Shown here: positions 9,725-18,338 of the stretch, piece after piece
Layout: each line of letters begins with the position of its first letter
Numbering within the stretch: the first letter of the stretch is position 1
Assembly (NCBI RefSeq): GCF_003945545.1
Contig: NZ_CP029617.1
Span: 1 to 64,000, forward strand
From: Streptomyces sp. WAC 01529
GTDB lineage: Bacteria > Actinomycetota > Actinomycetes > Streptomycetales > Streptomycetaceae
Length of the DNA stretch: 64,000 nucleotides
Reading direction: 5' to 3'
The notes under the pieces: model-generated
Seen by the model: the letters and a program-made list of their open reading frames with translations, nothing else
The model's database searches: none
Told to the model about the DNA's origin: nothing
Translations under genes and position numbers: made by a program

Positions 9725-11188
9725 TCACCCAGGGGAGCCGTCCGGATGGTCATGAATCCAGGACAGGCCGCCGATGTCGAGCCGGTGGCGGGTACGGGTG
9801 ACGGCGACGTAGGCGAGGCGGGCCTCGCCGTCATCGATGGGACCGGGCACCGGGCGGCCGTTGTCATCCTGCTGGTCGCTGTCTTGGGGCGAGGTGAAGT
9901 CGTCGGCGATTTTCACTCTGGCCCATTCGCGTCCCTTGGCCTTGTGGGCGGTGGAAACGGTGACTTCGGCCTGCTGTTCGGGGACGAGTTGGGCGACCGC
10001 GGCCAGGATCGCGTCCGTGCCGTGGGTGTCGACCAGGTCGACGAACGGCTGCAGGTCACGTCCGGCCGGGTCGTGGGCGGCGTAGTCCTGCAGTTCGCCC
10101 CAGGAGGGGAACAGGAGCAGTTCGGGGTGGGTGGTGCGGCGGCCGTCCTTCAGGTCACGGGCGGCCTGGGCCAGAGCGCGCAGGCTGTCTCCTCCCCCAG
10201 CCAGCCCGACCCGGTGTCCGGCGGCCAGCAGGTCCATCGCCTGGGCCATGGCCCCGACGTTGGTCCTGCACAGCACTGCGTCGGGCCGGGTGAGGGGACC
10301 GAGTTCGGTGGGCACCGCATCGGTGCCTGTGAGACGGAGGGGGGCGCCGGCGATGTGCAGCCAGCGGTTGGCCTCTTCGGCCAGCAGCGGGCCGAAGCGG
10401 AAGGACCGCGACAGGGCAAGCTGGGTGCCGTCGAAGCCGGTCATGACGTCCTTGGCACCCCGCCACTGGTAGATGGCCTGCGCGGAGTCGCCGACCATGA
10501 CCAGCTGGGCGTGCCCACGCTGAGCGAGGAAGACCTGTTCGACGACGGGGTTGGTGTCCTGGGCCTCGTCCAGCAGGAGGAAGTCGGCGTCGATCCTTGG
10601 CTGACTGAGGGCCCAGATCTTCAGGTAGTGGTCGTGGTCGAAGCGGACCGCGCCGTCGTCTGGGTGCTGCAGGTCGGTCCAGGCCTTCTTGGCGAAGGGC
10701 ACGATGTGGGCTGCGAGTTGGCTGTGCAGGTCGCGGTCTTCCAGGCCGCGCAGGTGCGGCACGTGGTGGCGGGTGATCGCCTCATCGGCGGTGTGGCAGA
10801 AGCGGGCCACGGTGCGCAGGGTGGCGTAGGACAGGGCTTTCGGGGAGAGGTCGCGCTCGCCGATGGGGAGGGTTTTGGTGATGCCGAGGGCCTGTCCGGT
10901 CTGCCAGGCCGGACGGCGCGGCGCGTTCAGCCGGCCCGTGTAGCGGTGACCGACGGCGGCATAGGCGAGCGCATGGGCGGTCTTGCACCAGACGTTGGCA
11001 GGGAAGCGCCTGGTGGCGTCCTGGGCGATGGCCCGGTTGTAGGCGAGGTAGCGGCCGCGGCGCTGGGTGGTGTGGGCTAGCAGGGCCAGGGTGGTGGTCT
11101 TGCCGGTGCCCGCGCCGGCCTGCAGAGCCAGGTGCTCGCCGGCATGGAAGGCGTCGGCCGCGGCGGTCTGTTCGTCGGTCGGATTCAC
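9725..11188 (-). CDS. UvrD-family (FBH1-like) ATP-dependent DNA helicase
   Basis: This 487-aa SF1A helicase has AGAGTGKTTT (Walker A) at about 24-32, LLLDEAQDTN (motif II) near 205 and VGDSAQAIYQWRGA (motif III/IV) near 230. The C-terminal motifs are TVSTAHKAKGREW and YVAVTRTRHRL. The compact architecture, with a short insert holding many His and Arg residues, resembles FBH1-type helicases rather than UvrD proper. Such proteins strip recombinase filaments or process ends, but that is family knowledge, not shown here. It is the third gene of a minus-strand operon (ATG/TGA overlap at 11185-11188) behind two unknown proteins, and it converges with the SF1 helicase operon ending at 9625. Confidence 0.9.
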   Translation of the reverse strand: MNPTDEQTAAADAFHAGEHLALQAGAGTGKTTTLALLAHTTQRRGRYLAYNRAIAQDATRRFPANVWCKTAHALAYAAVGHRYTGRLNAPRRPAWQTGQALGITKTLPIGERDLSPKALSYATLRTVARFCHTADEAITRHHVPHLRGLEDRDLHSQLAAHIVPFAKKAWTDLQHPDDGAVRFDHDHYLKIWALSQPRIDADFLLLDEAQDTNPVVEQVFLAQRGHAQLVMVGDSAQAIYQWRGAKDVMTGFDGTQLALSRSFRFGPLLAEEANRWLHIAGAPLRLTGTDAVPTELGPLTRPDAVLCRTNVGAMAQAMDLLAAGHRVGLAGGGDSLRALAQAARDLKDGRRTTHPELLLFPSWGELQDYAAHDPAGRDLQPFVDLVDTHGTDAILAAVAQLVPEQQAEVTVSTAHKAKGREWARVKIADDFTSPQDSDQQDDNGRPVPGPIDDGEARLAYVAVTRTRHRLDIGGLSWIHDHPDGSPG

Positions 11189-11658
11189 TGCGGGGCTCCG
11201 GGGATGTGGGTGAGGGCACGTCCGACGGCCGCCAGCAGGTGGGCGGGCGTCGCGTCGGCGAGCAGCTGCTGGATCGCCTGGTCGAGGCGTGCGGCTTCGT
11301 CGCGGTCGTGCCGGTCCAGGGCGCGGTGGATGGCGTGCCGGATGAAGAGTTCCGGGGGCTGTGCGGCGCGGTGGGCGGCGTCGCAGATAGCGGCATGCGC
11401 AGTGGGCGGGAAGGCGATGTTGAGGACGATTTGCCCGTCGGTGTCCGGGTAGTGTGTGGTGACCACGTCCACTGGTAGCCGTGGCCCAACACGGTGGCGC
11501 AGACGGTGCGCGGCCCGGTCGGGGCTCTTGGCGCGCACGAGCATCATCAGGCGGGTGGCGTCATGGTTGGCCGCGAGCGGCAGCACCTGGGCGGCGTGGT
11601 GGAGTTCGGCCGGTGTGAGCGGTCGCGTCAGGGTGACTTCGAGGGCATGGTGCGCCAC
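11185..11658 (-). CDS. Unknown 157-aa protein upstream of UvrD-like helicase
   Basis: I do not recognise this family. The GTG start at 11658 has GGAGG 7 nt upstream. The first 60 residues are hydrophobic and may be alpha/beta (VTLTRPLTPAELHHAAQVL). The C-terminal half is helical and rich in His, Arg and Asp (HAIHRALDRHDRDEAARLD). There is no membrane segment. It sits between a DUF6083-like gene (2-nt gap) and the helicase (4-nt overlap), so all three are probably one transcript. It may be a small partner of the helicase; nothing in the residues proves that. Confidence 0.72.
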   Translation of the reverse strand: MAHHALEVTLTRPLTPAELHHAAQVLPLAANHDATRLMMLVRAKSPDRAAHRLRHRVGPRLPVDVVTTHYPDTDGQIVLNIAFPPTAHAAICDAAHRAAQPPELFIRHAIHRALDRHDRDEAARLDQAIQQLLADATPAHLLAAVGRALTHIPGAPQ

Positions 11659-11660
11659 TG

Positions 11661-12536
11661 TCAGGCCTCCCGTTGATGGCTGGGCGCGGCGTGTAGGAGG
11701 CGGGTGTGGATGTGCGCCGCGTGCAGGAGGGGGTCGAAGACCTGCCAGTCGGCCAGGGCGAGGTCGGCGGCGCCGGGGGCTGCGGCGTGGGCGGGGCAGC
11801 GCTGGGTGCGCCAGCGCAGCCGTTCCGCGTACGGCAGGCGGCTGAGGTCGTAGACGGCCATCAGGGTGGCGGGCAGGGTCAACTGGCCGCGCTGCGGGCC
11901 GGCGGGCAGCAGGGTCCAGCGACCTGCGGCCGTGTGAGCAGCGAGCATGGGTTGGGGGCAGCGGCGGCGCTGGCGTGTCTGGGCCACACACCGGATCTCC
12001 TCCAGCGGCCGGTCGGCGAGATAGCGGCCCAGCAGGAGTTGCACCACGGGCCGGGCGGGACGGCGGGCGTCGGCGGCCTGCTCCTCGCAGGCCGGGTCGG
12101 GCGGGGCCGGCGGGGTGAAGGCGCCGGTGTCGACCAGGCGGCGGGAACGGACGGCGAGCTGGCGGCGCACCGCCTCGATGTGCGGGCTCAGCTGAACGAT
12201 TGCGGGTGGGGTGCGGCCGGGACACAGCACGGTGTGCGGGATGCGGCACCAGGCGCTGCCGTCTGCGTGGGGGTGGGCGATGCCGCAGCTCAGGTGCCAG
12301 CGGCAGGACTCGGGGATCTGAGCGGTGGCCAGTTCGTCGGGGTGCAGGGCGATGGGCCGCTGATCGCTGCAAAGGTAGACGTCGATGCGGTTGCCGCACA
12401 GGCGGCAGCAGACGTTCTGCCCGCAGCGCAGCAGGCGGCTGGGGCTGGTGGCAGCCACCCGCAGCGGGCGGCGGGCGCGGGTGGTGCGGGGGCTGCCGTC
12501 CCAGTGGCGGCCGGTGGAGGCGGTGTTGGGGCACAT
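11661..12536 (-). CDS. DUF6083-like cysteine-rich protein
   Basis: The N-terminal third carries paired cysteines (CGQNVCCRLCGNRID) followed by a His/Cys segment (CRWHLSCGIAHPHADGS, then WCRIPH). This layout, with RPLRVAATSPSRLLRCG before it, matches what I recall of Streptomyces DUF6083 proteins, presumably zinc-binding. The C-terminal two thirds are helical with a second cysteine cluster (CVAQTRQRRRCPQP). I place the start at ATG 12536 because the family-like part begins just after it; the frame stays open to 12623 and neither start has a good ribosome site. It is the first gene of the operon leading to the helicase. Its function is unknown. Confidence 0.65.
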   Translation of the reverse strand: MCPNTASTGRHWDGSPRTTRARRPLRVAATSPSRLLRCGQNVCCRLCGNRIDVYLCSDQRPIALHPDELATAQIPESCRWHLSCGIAHPHADGSAWCRIPHTVLCPGRTPPAIVQLSPHIEAVRRQLAVRSRRLVDTGAFTPPAPPDPACEEQAADARRPARPVVQLLLGRYLADRPLEEIRCVAQTRQRRRCPQPMLAAHTAAGRWTLLPAGPQRGQLTLPATLMAVYDLSRLPYAERLRWRTQRCPAHAAAPGAADLALADWQVFDPLLHAAHIHTRLLHAAPSHQREA

Positions 12537-12693
12537 GGACCGGACCGTGCCAGGCGGCGCGCCGAAGCGGCGGGGACGGCGGAGGCGCGTCCCCCGGGCA
12601 GCCCATCCGGGGCGAACCTGCATGCGAGTTGCCGCTTGACCGTTCGGCGCCTGCTCGCCGGTTCGGGTGATTCATGGGCGGGGCTCGGCGGGG

Positions 12694-12957
12694 TCAGGAG
12701 CCCTTCGCCCCGGGCGGGGTGTGGTCGTCGCAGAGGGTGCCCAGCAGGTGCTCGATGGGGACGTCGAAGGCGTGGGCGAGAGCGTGCCAGGTGGTGACGC
12801 TGCCGGTGGTGCGACCGTGCTCCAGGTCGATCAGGGTGCGACGGGCCAGGCCGCTGCGGTCGGCGAGTTCGTCGAAGGTCCAGCCGCGCTCGCCCCGCAG
12901 GCGCGCAAGTTCGACGCGCAGCGCGGTGAGGTCGGGATCGGGCGGCAAGATCGTCAC
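12694..12957 (-). CDS. Small XRE-family DNA-binding regulator
   Basis: This 87-aa protein is essentially one helix-turn-helix domain of Cro/C1 type: WTFDELADRSGLARRTLIDLEHGR, followed by TTWHALAHAFDVPIEHLLG. The GTG start at 12957 is followed directly by the domain; upstream open frame lacks similarity. The region just in front of the gene holds two perfect 8-bp-arm palindromes (12992-13009 and 13049-13066), making autoregulation and control of the divergent gene at 13151 likely. The C-terminal tail is acidic (LCDDHTPPG). It reads in the same direction as the helicase operon downstream, with a 157-bp gap. Confidence 0.8.
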   Translation of the reverse strand: MTILPPDPDLTALRVELARLRGERGWTFDELADRSGLARRTLIDLEHGRTTGSVTTWHALAHAFDVPIEHLLGTLCDDHTPPGAKGS

Positions 12958-12991
12958 CCCACCATCCGACGGTGCAGGACCCTGCCCTGTC

Positions 12992-13009
12992 AGTGCAGAC
13001 CTCTGCACT
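12992..13009. promoter_or_regulatory. Operator palindrome O1
   Basis: AGTGCAGA-CC-TCTGCACT is a perfect palindrome with 8-bp arms. It lies 35 bp upstream of the XRE regulator start, and an identical-arm copy lies 57 bp away (centre to centre). The likely ligand is the adjacent XRE protein, as inferred from position and symmetry. Confidence 0.6.
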
Positions 13010-13048
13010 ATTTCCGCTGGTGGACGCCGCGGCCGCCGGCACTGCACG

Positions 13049-13066
13049 AGTGCAGAGATCTGCACT
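13049..13066. promoter_or_regulatory. Operator palindrome O2
   Basis: AGTGCAGA-GA-TCTGCACT has the same 8-bp arms as O1 with a different 2-bp centre. An extra half-site (ACTGCA) sits just before it at 13041-13046. It lies about 85 bp upstream of the plus-strand gene at 13151, so the pair could control both divergent genes. Confidence 0.6.
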
Positions 13067-13150
13067 ACGGTGCGGCCGACTCCCGCGCTCGCCCGACCGG
13101 GAGGACGCCACACCTCGCCGACGCTGAGCAGATGGGAGGGCACCGAGCCG

Positions 13151-14197
13151 ATGCGGCTTGCCAGCATGCACGCCGCGGTGCAGCGCACCTGGACGGTGGA
13201 ACTGCGCCCGCAGCCGGGCGGGCCGGCCCTGGCCTGCCCCCGCTGCACCCCGCACCATCCCGTGCAGGCCGCCTCCGCCCGGTCGGCCGCCCTGACCCAT
13301 CTGGCCCGCCACGCCCGCGCCGACACGCTGCCCGGGCACCTGCGCACCTGCCAGTGCCGGGCCCGGGGCTGCCACTGGCACCCCCGTCACCGCGGCTGCG
13401 CCGGCCCCGTCCTGCTCGCCCTGACCCGGGATCGCAGCGGCCGCACGTGGCGCCTCGCAGACGCCTGCGCCGCCTGCGCCGCCGCGATGAGCCACACCGC
13501 CATCGTGCCGCCCACACTGCTCAGTCCCGGTCGCATCCGTTCCTCCGCCGGCGGGCCGCAGCCAGAACGCAGGGCGCCCGCCTACAGCCCGCCGGAGCAA
13601 CAGCGCGTGCGGGAAATGCTCACCTACCTCGCCGTCGCCCTGCCCCGCTTCTCCTCCCCCGCCGCCCGACTACTGGCCCTGCAGTGCGCCCTGCGCGCCG
13701 ACGGCCGAGGCCGCGTCCGGCTCCCCCGCGGCCTTCTGCGCAGCATGCGGCTGCACGGCCGTGCAGAACTGTGGAGCGAACTGGAACACGCCGGGTGGCT
13801 GCGCTGTTCCGGCCCGCGGCGTCCCCATGTGGAGGCGCGTCTTCTCGATGCGGACATGCACTCCCAGACATCCGGCCGCGGCACCCGTACCCGCGCGGCG
13901 CACTGGGCCCTGCACCCTGTTCCGCTGGTCGCACCGCGCGGGATGTCCCCCGCGGTGCAGCTCACCGCTCTGATCCTGGCAGCTCACACGTCTGACGGCT
14001 CCGGAAGTGCGGAACTCGACGTGCTTGCCCGGCTGGGCGGTCAGTCCCAGCAGCAGGTAGAGGATCTCCTCGACCAACTGGTCCGCTGCCGTCTCCTTGC
14101 CTCCTGGCAGCACCTCAGGGAGCACGACGAGATCGCCTGGCGCCTCCTAACGCGGCGTACCGAGCAGCGCCACACCGGGAAGGTGATCACCTGGTAG
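13151..14197 (+). CDS. Cys-rich N-terminal, helix-rich conserved Streptomyces protein
   Basis: This 348-aa protein is of no firmly known function. Residues 25-120 hold several cysteines and histidines (CPRCTPHH, CQCRARGCHWHPRHRGC, ACAACAAA), suggesting zinc binding. Residues 155-230 resemble a winged-helix segment (LLALQCALRADGRG, RVRLPRGLLRSMRLHG). A second such segment lies near 290-345. I recall similar proteins being common on Streptomyces accessory DNA, usually beside small XRE regulators as here. The ATG at 13151 is preceded by GGGAGGG about 10 nt upstream. It diverges from the XRE gene across the two operators, so repression by that protein is plausible. Confidence 0.68.
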   Translation: MRLASMHAAVQRTWTVELRPQPGGPALACPRCTPHHPVQAASARSAALTHLARHARADTLPGHLRTCQCRARGCHWHPRHRGCAGPVLLALTRDRSGRTWRLADACAACAAAMSHTAIVPPTLLSPGRIRSSAGGPQPERRAPAYSPPEQQRVREMLTYLAVALPRFSSPAARLLALQCALRADGRGRVRLPRGLLRSMRLHGRAELWSELEHAGWLRCSGPRRPHVEARLLDADMHSQTSGRGTRTRAAHWALHPVPLVAPRGMSPAVQLTALILAAHTSDGSGSAELDVLARLGGQSQQQVEDLLDQLVRCRLLASWQHLREHDEIAWRLLTRRTEQRHTGKVITW

Positions 14198-14502
14198 TCC
14201 TCCCCTCCGAAACGGCACGGGAGGCAGCACGTCGGATCCACGTCCCGCCATCGTCCGGTCCTGCCACGGTGGGACGAAGAGACGTACGGCAAGTGGGCCG
14301 CAACTCCGGCGCACGGCTGCAGGGATCAGATCCGGTCATGTTGTTTCGAGACAGCGTGAGACGCCATGAGACGCAGAGAGACACCGGCGGACACCCATGA
14401 ACGCCAACGAACGACAACGACCACCAACATCCCTGGCCAGGAGTGTCCGAGACGGGGCACCGGGTTGTTTCGAGCCCGAGGAGGAGAGCAACACTTGCCG
14501 GT
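14198..14502. other. Gene-free spacer with repeats
   Basis: I see no convincing gene in this 305-bp stretch. It contains four phased 10-bp GAGAC repeats (14348-14387) and two copies of GTTGTTTCGAG, at 14340-14350 and 14464-14474, lying 124 bp apart. Both features are upstream of the small nuclease gene at 14503 and may be its control region. Confidence 0.5.
14348..14387 (+). repeat. Four tandem 10-bp repeats, GAGACNNNNN
   Basis: GAGAC begins at 14348, 14358, 14368 and 14378, giving a strict 10-bp period, nearly one helical turn. The other five bases of each unit vary. Sites on one face of the helix suggest cooperative protein binding (regulator, iteron or segregation site). The nearest downstream gene is the PD-(D/E)XK nuclease at 14503. 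Confidence 0.6.
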
Positions 14503-15003
14503 ATGCCGAGCTTTCAGCAAAGGAAGGCCGTGGGCGACGCACACGAAAGGCGCGTCGCCGAGGAACTCGCCCTGCGCGGATGGGACGTCAGCCCCTGGGG
14601 CCAGGGCGTGCTGACCGAAGCGGTGCGAGTCGCCCTGCGGGGCACCGAGAGTTCACTGCGCTGGACACCCGATCTAGTGGCCGCCAAGGACCGGCAGGTG
14701 TTTCTGATCGACTGCAAGAGCCGCATGACCAGCCGCATCACCCATCGCCATGCGGTGGAGCGGGCTGCCGTCATGGCGCACCTCCAGCTCGCCGCATGGA
14801 CGCAGCTGCCGATCTGCTACGTCTTCGACAACCTCGACGTCCTCACCCCCCTGGACGTCCTCATGCTGGGCCGCACAGGTCCGCAACCCGCCGCAGGCTC
14901 AGGCTCCCCCTACCACCTGGTGCCCACGGGACGCTCCCTCGCATTCGACGAGGTGTTCGGAACCATGCAGCAGCGGCACACCCCCCAACTCGGCGCCGCC
15001 TGA
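14503..15003 (+). CDS. Small PD-(D/E)XK nuclease-like protein
   Basis: This 166-aa protein has a restriction-endonuclease-like core. GDAHERRVAEELALRGW contains the early Glu helix. SLRWTPDLVAAKD supplies the Pro-Asp, FLIDCKSR supplies D-C-K about 15 residues later, and a helix with Arg/His follows. This order matches Holliday-junction resolvase and archaeal-type endonuclease folds. The ATG at 14503 is the first Met in front of the conserved helix; no good ribosome site is adjacent, with GGAGG about 20 nt away. It is a single gene, with phased repeats upstream and the tpg gene convergent downstream. It could be a resolvase, a restriction-like defence nuclease or a plasmid nicking factor; the sequence does not decide. 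Confidence 0.72.
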   Translation: MPSFQQRKAVGDAHERRVAEELALRGWDVSPWGQGVLTEAVRVALRGTESSLRWTPDLVAAKDRQVFLIDCKSRMTSRITHRHAVERAAVMAHLQLAAWTQLPICYVFDNLDVLTPLDVLMLGRTGPQPAAGSGSPYHLVPTGRSLAFDEVFGTMQQRHTPQLGAA

Positions 15004-15370
15004 CCCGGTCGGCATGCAGCTGCCGGCCAGGGCGCCCCGGTCTCCTGCGCCGCGCCCATCACACCCGAGGGCTCGAGGGCTCTCCGCCACCACTCGGCCC
15101 GCCGCAGCAGAACAGACGAATCAGACGGGCCAGCGAAGGCAGTGGCCCGGCTGGCGGGCAGGCAACGGCAAGGGCGGCAGCACCCAGCAGTTCACAGCCT
15201 GGCCTGAGGTCCCTTCACAGCTGGGCCACGCGCCCGTGCCTTGCTCGCCACTCTCACCCTCAAGGATTCGCGTGGTTCGCGTGCTCAGACGCGCGACAGG
15301 CCCGTCCCCGCTGTTGCTTGCACACACAGCGCCGGGCCACCGGCTCACCGCTTACGACCTGAGGGTTCAA
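15004..15370. other. Gene-free spacer between convergent genes
   Basis: These 367 bp lie between the small nuclease (plus) and tpg (minus). No coding frame has recognisable content. I see no strong hairpin with a T-run or clear repeat. Confidence 0.4.
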
Positions 15371-15925
15371 TTAGTAATCGACGTCGACGTAATCGATGTC
15401 GGTGAAGTCCACCAACAGGCCCTGCGCGCGCCGGCCGCGGTCCTTGAAGTAGATGTCCTGAAGTCCTTCGGCCACGATCCTCTGGAGCTGCTCCTCGGTG
15501 GCTCCGGCGGCGTGGGCGTCGAAGAGCCGTGCTGCGTAGACCGGGGGAAGGCCCTGGGTGATGGGCCGTAGCCGCGGGTCGTCGGTTGTGCCCGGGGCGG
15601 CGGTGAATCCGAAGCGTGCCCGGGTGTCGATGATGATGCCCCCGGTCGTGGCGGCCTGCTTTCTGGCCCGGTCGCGGACCCGGGGCTGCCACCGTTTGCG
15701 GACCTCGTCGGCGAGCCGGTCCGCGAGGTGGCGGCGCGGCTGCTTGAGCTGTCCGGTGAGATACCGCTCGACGGTGCGCTGGGTGACGCCCAGCAGGTCG
15801 GCTGCACCCTTGGTGCCCTTGGTCTGTTTGACCAGGAACTGCATCTGCTTCTGGGCCGACTTCGGCACCGGGCGGGTGAAGTGCGCAGCGTCGGCCTTGT
15901 CGAGGCTGTCGGCGATGAGGCCCAT
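15371..15925 (-). CDS. tpg: Telomere terminal protein Tpg
   Basis: Tpg is the protein that caps the 5' ends of Streptomyces linear replicons and primes end patching. The protein is 184 aa, the standard Tpg length. It shows the family's order: a basic N-terminus (FTRPVPKSAQKQM), a helix-turn-helix (GAADLLGVTQRTVERYLTG) at about 40-60, then RKRWQPRVRDRAR and TTGGIIIDTRARFGF. It ends with LPPVYAARLFDAHAAGA and a C-terminus IYFKDRGRRAQGLLVDFTD. The ATG lies 6 nt after the tap stop, with GGGGAG overlapping the end of tap. The tap-tpg order is that of Streptomyces chromosomes and linear plasmids, and is the strongest evidence that this DNA belongs to a linear replicon. Confidence 0.93.
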   Translation of the reverse strand: MGLIADSLDKADAAHFTRPVPKSAQKQMQFLVKQTKGTKGAADLLGVTQRTVERYLTGQLKQPRRHLADRLADEVRKRWQPRVRDRARKQAATTGGIIIDTRARFGFTAAPGTTDDPRLRPITQGLPPVYAARLFDAHAAGATEEQLQRIVAEGLQDIYFKDRGRRAQGLLVDFTDIDYVDVDY

Positions 15926-15931
15926 CGGGGT

Positions 15932-18037
15932 CTACTCCCCCTCGTCCTGGCCGGCGACGATGCCGGTTTTGATGTGCCGGGCGATGTTCACGTCCGGACC
16001 GTGCTCCTCGAGCAGGCCCTCGGCCCACAGCACGCTCTGGGTGCCCTCGTGTTTGACCATCCCGGGCGAGACGCCGAGCCGGAATCCACCAGGCAGGGGC
16101 TTGCCGTCCCGGTAGGGCAGGAAGCCGAGGGGGCTGGGGCCGTCGGAGGGGTACACGGCGCAGTCGGAGAGGATCGCGACCGGGTACAGACCGGCGTGGG
16201 TGGCGATCTTGAGCATCTTGCGGTGCATGTTGATACGGGCGCCGGCGATGACCGCGGCGCGGATGTCGGGGCGCCAGGTCGGGCGGGCGAGCGCGGGCCA
16301 GGGCTCGCCCGGCCGCCAGCCGCCACTGCGGGCCCGCTCGCGCAGTTTGCCGAGACCGCCCTTGACGGTGGCCTTGATGGCGCTGAGCACGGCGGCGAGG
16401 ACGGGGTCGGTGTGCTGGTGTCCGGCCATCGCGGCCAGGAACTGCTCCTCCGGCATGCCGGGGGTGATGCCGAGGTCGGCCATCGTGGCGATGTAGGCGT
16501 CGCGCAACCGGGTGTACCAGGCGTCCAGGTAGGGGCCGTGCTCGTAGCGCAGGTAGGCCTCAAGGGGAGTGACGGTGTAGCCGAGTTCGACGGCGTAGGC
16601 GACGGTCGGAGTGGCGTACCAGGCCGGACCGGTGGGGCGTTCGCCGTGCGGGGTGAACGGACTGGGTAGACGTTCGTCGAGGCGGATGTGGGAGAGGTCG
16701 ACCAGCCAGGAGCCGGGCAGTTTCGCGTCGAAGATCGGCCGGTGGACGTGGACGGGGGCGGACAGGCCGACGGTGAGCCGGTTGGCGGCCGCGGCGAAGG
16801 CCATGTTGACGTCGATGCCGACCACGTAGGGCTTCATGCATTCCGCGTCCGTCAACGGCCGGGACCACTGGTAGGCCTCTTCATCCAACACCTGGTCGGG
16901 GGTGCGCTGGTGGAAACGGGGATACAAGGCTGCGACGGCCGGGTGCCCGTCGGGAGCCTCGGGCGGGGCGCACTCCACCGCCTCGGTCAGCGAGCCCGGC
17001 ATCGGGCCGGAGACCCAGTTCCCGGTGGCGGGGTCCTTCACTGCACGGGTGGGCGGGCGCAGCGCGGTCATCAGTTCCAGGCCGGTGACGGCGGTCGAGC
17101 CGCACGGGGTGAGCACGCGGGTGGCGTAGGTACTGAGCAGGCGGGCGAGTTCGACCGGCGGCAGCTGGTCTGCCATCCCCCAGGAGCGCGTGTCGAGGGC
17201 GCCCCAGGGCAGGACGGCGAACTGCACGCACTGGCGGCGCGCGCCGTCGGCCGTGCGGTAGACCCGCGCCCACGGGCCGAAGCCCCGTTTCGTCAGCTTC
17301 CATCGAGCCTTGGTGAGTTGCTTGAGGGCGTTGTGGTCGTCAGACAGGCGCAGCCCGCGCCGGTCCTCCAACTCGGTTGGCAGGCCGAGGCGTTGGACGG
17401 CGGAGGCGGTCAGCACGATCAGCGGGTCGGCGTCCTTGCCCGAGCGGTGAAGGCGCGCAGCGCCCAATCTCGCCTCGCCCAGCGCCCAGTCGACCAGTGC
17501 CGGAAGGTCGGTGAGCGGGCAGTCGAGCACCAGGCCGTCGGCGCAGTACGCCGTGTCGTCGCCGTCCACGACGACGAGCGGCCCGTCGGCAAAGCGTGTG
17601 TCCGCTGCGGGCGCGGCCGCCGGCTTCTGGGGCGCCGACCGACGTGCCGTCGCAGGCCGCCGGATCGGGGTCGCGGGACCTGCTGTGGGCGCGACAGGCG
17701 GTTCGGGCGCCTGTGGCTCTGTGATGGCGGGCGGGCCAGTACGCGGTCCTGGCGCCAAGCCGGAGGACGCCGCCGGGACGGGAAAGCGGTCAGCGAGGCC
17801 GTCGAGGAGGCGAATGTAGGCAGCCCGCTTGGGAGGGCGTGGCTCGGTGCGGCCCGCCTCCCAACCGGTCACCGTCTCGCGTCGCACGTCCAGTGCCTTC
17901 GCGACCTGGTCCTGGCTCAGGCCTGCGGCCTCGCGCAGCCGTTTGCGTTCGGCGGGGGCCGGCAGGGCATCCGGTGCCGCCGCCTGTTCCAGCAGGGCAT
18001 CGACCGATGTGAAGAGCCCGTTCTGCTCATGGGACAC
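15932..18037 (-). CDS. tap: Telomere-associated protein Tap
   Basis: Tap recruits Tpg to the single-stranded telomere end of Streptomyces linear DNA. The chosen GTG at 18037 gives 701 aa (family about 740); it has GGAGGTGG about 9 nt upstream. The frame stays open to 18106 without similarity. An XRE-type helix-turn-helix is visible at about 33-75 (GLSQDQVAKALDVRRETV, GWEAGRTEPRPPKR). A Pro/Ala-rich linker and a large conserved C-terminal region follow, with YVVGIDVNMAFAAAANRL and IKATVKGGLGKLRERA. The second half resembles polymerase- or exonuclease-like cores (the GIDVN motif), consistent with a DNA-end function. It is cotranscribed with tpg. The 300 bp upstream (18038-18338) hold no gene I can support. 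Confidence 0.92.
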   Translation of the reverse strand: MSHEQNGLFTSVDALLEQAAAPDALPAPAERKRLREAAGLSQDQVAKALDVRRETVTGWEAGRTEPRPPKRAAYIRLLDGLADRFPVPAASSGLAPGPRTGPPAITEPQAPEPPVAPTAGPATPIRRPATARRSAPQKPAAAPAADTRFADGPLVVVDGDDTAYCADGLVLDCPLTDLPALVDWALGEARLGAARLHRSGKDADPLIVLTASAVQRLGLPTELEDRRGLRLSDDHNALKQLTKARWKLTKRGFGPWARVYRTADGARRQCVQFAVLPWGALDTRSWGMADQLPPVELARLLSTYATRVLTPCGSTAVTGLELMTALRPPTRAVKDPATGNWVSGPMPGSLTEAVECAPPEAPDGHPAVAALYPRFHQRTPDQVLDEEAYQWSRPLTDAECMKPYVVGIDVNMAFAAAANRLTVGLSAPVHVHRPIFDAKLPGSWLVDLSHIRLDERLPSPFTPHGERPTGPAWYATPTVAYAVELGYTVTPLEAYLRYEHGPYLDAWYTRLRDAYIATMADLGITPGMPEEQFLAAMAGHQHTDPVLAAVLSAIKATVKGGLGKLRERARSGGWRPGEPWPALARPTWRPDIRAAVIAGARINMHRKMLKIATHAGLYPVAILSDCAVYPSDGPSPLGFLPYRDGKPLPGGFRLGVSPGMVKHEGTQSVLWAEGLLEEHGPDVNIARHIKTGIVAGQDEGE

Positions 18038-18338
18038 GAGAGCCACCTCCGCCTCCAACCTACACGAAAAGCACATCGAATCACACATGAAACGCGCACT
18101 GGGCACGCGGAGGTGAGCGGATGTCAGCAGCCCTGCGGCTGTGTAGGTCCTGGGGGTGCCGACTGGGCTATCAACCGGCCGTTGAACCTAGGGAACGACG
18201 TGTGCCGCAGGTGTGCGCCAGAGAGTGTCGGACGACGGCGGGATGGACGAACACAGCGCGGTGGGGCGCTGGTGCAGATCGTTGACCGTTGGCCGTGCGG
18301 CGGGGCAGGGCTGGTGGAGGGTGCGAACGTCGGATCGG

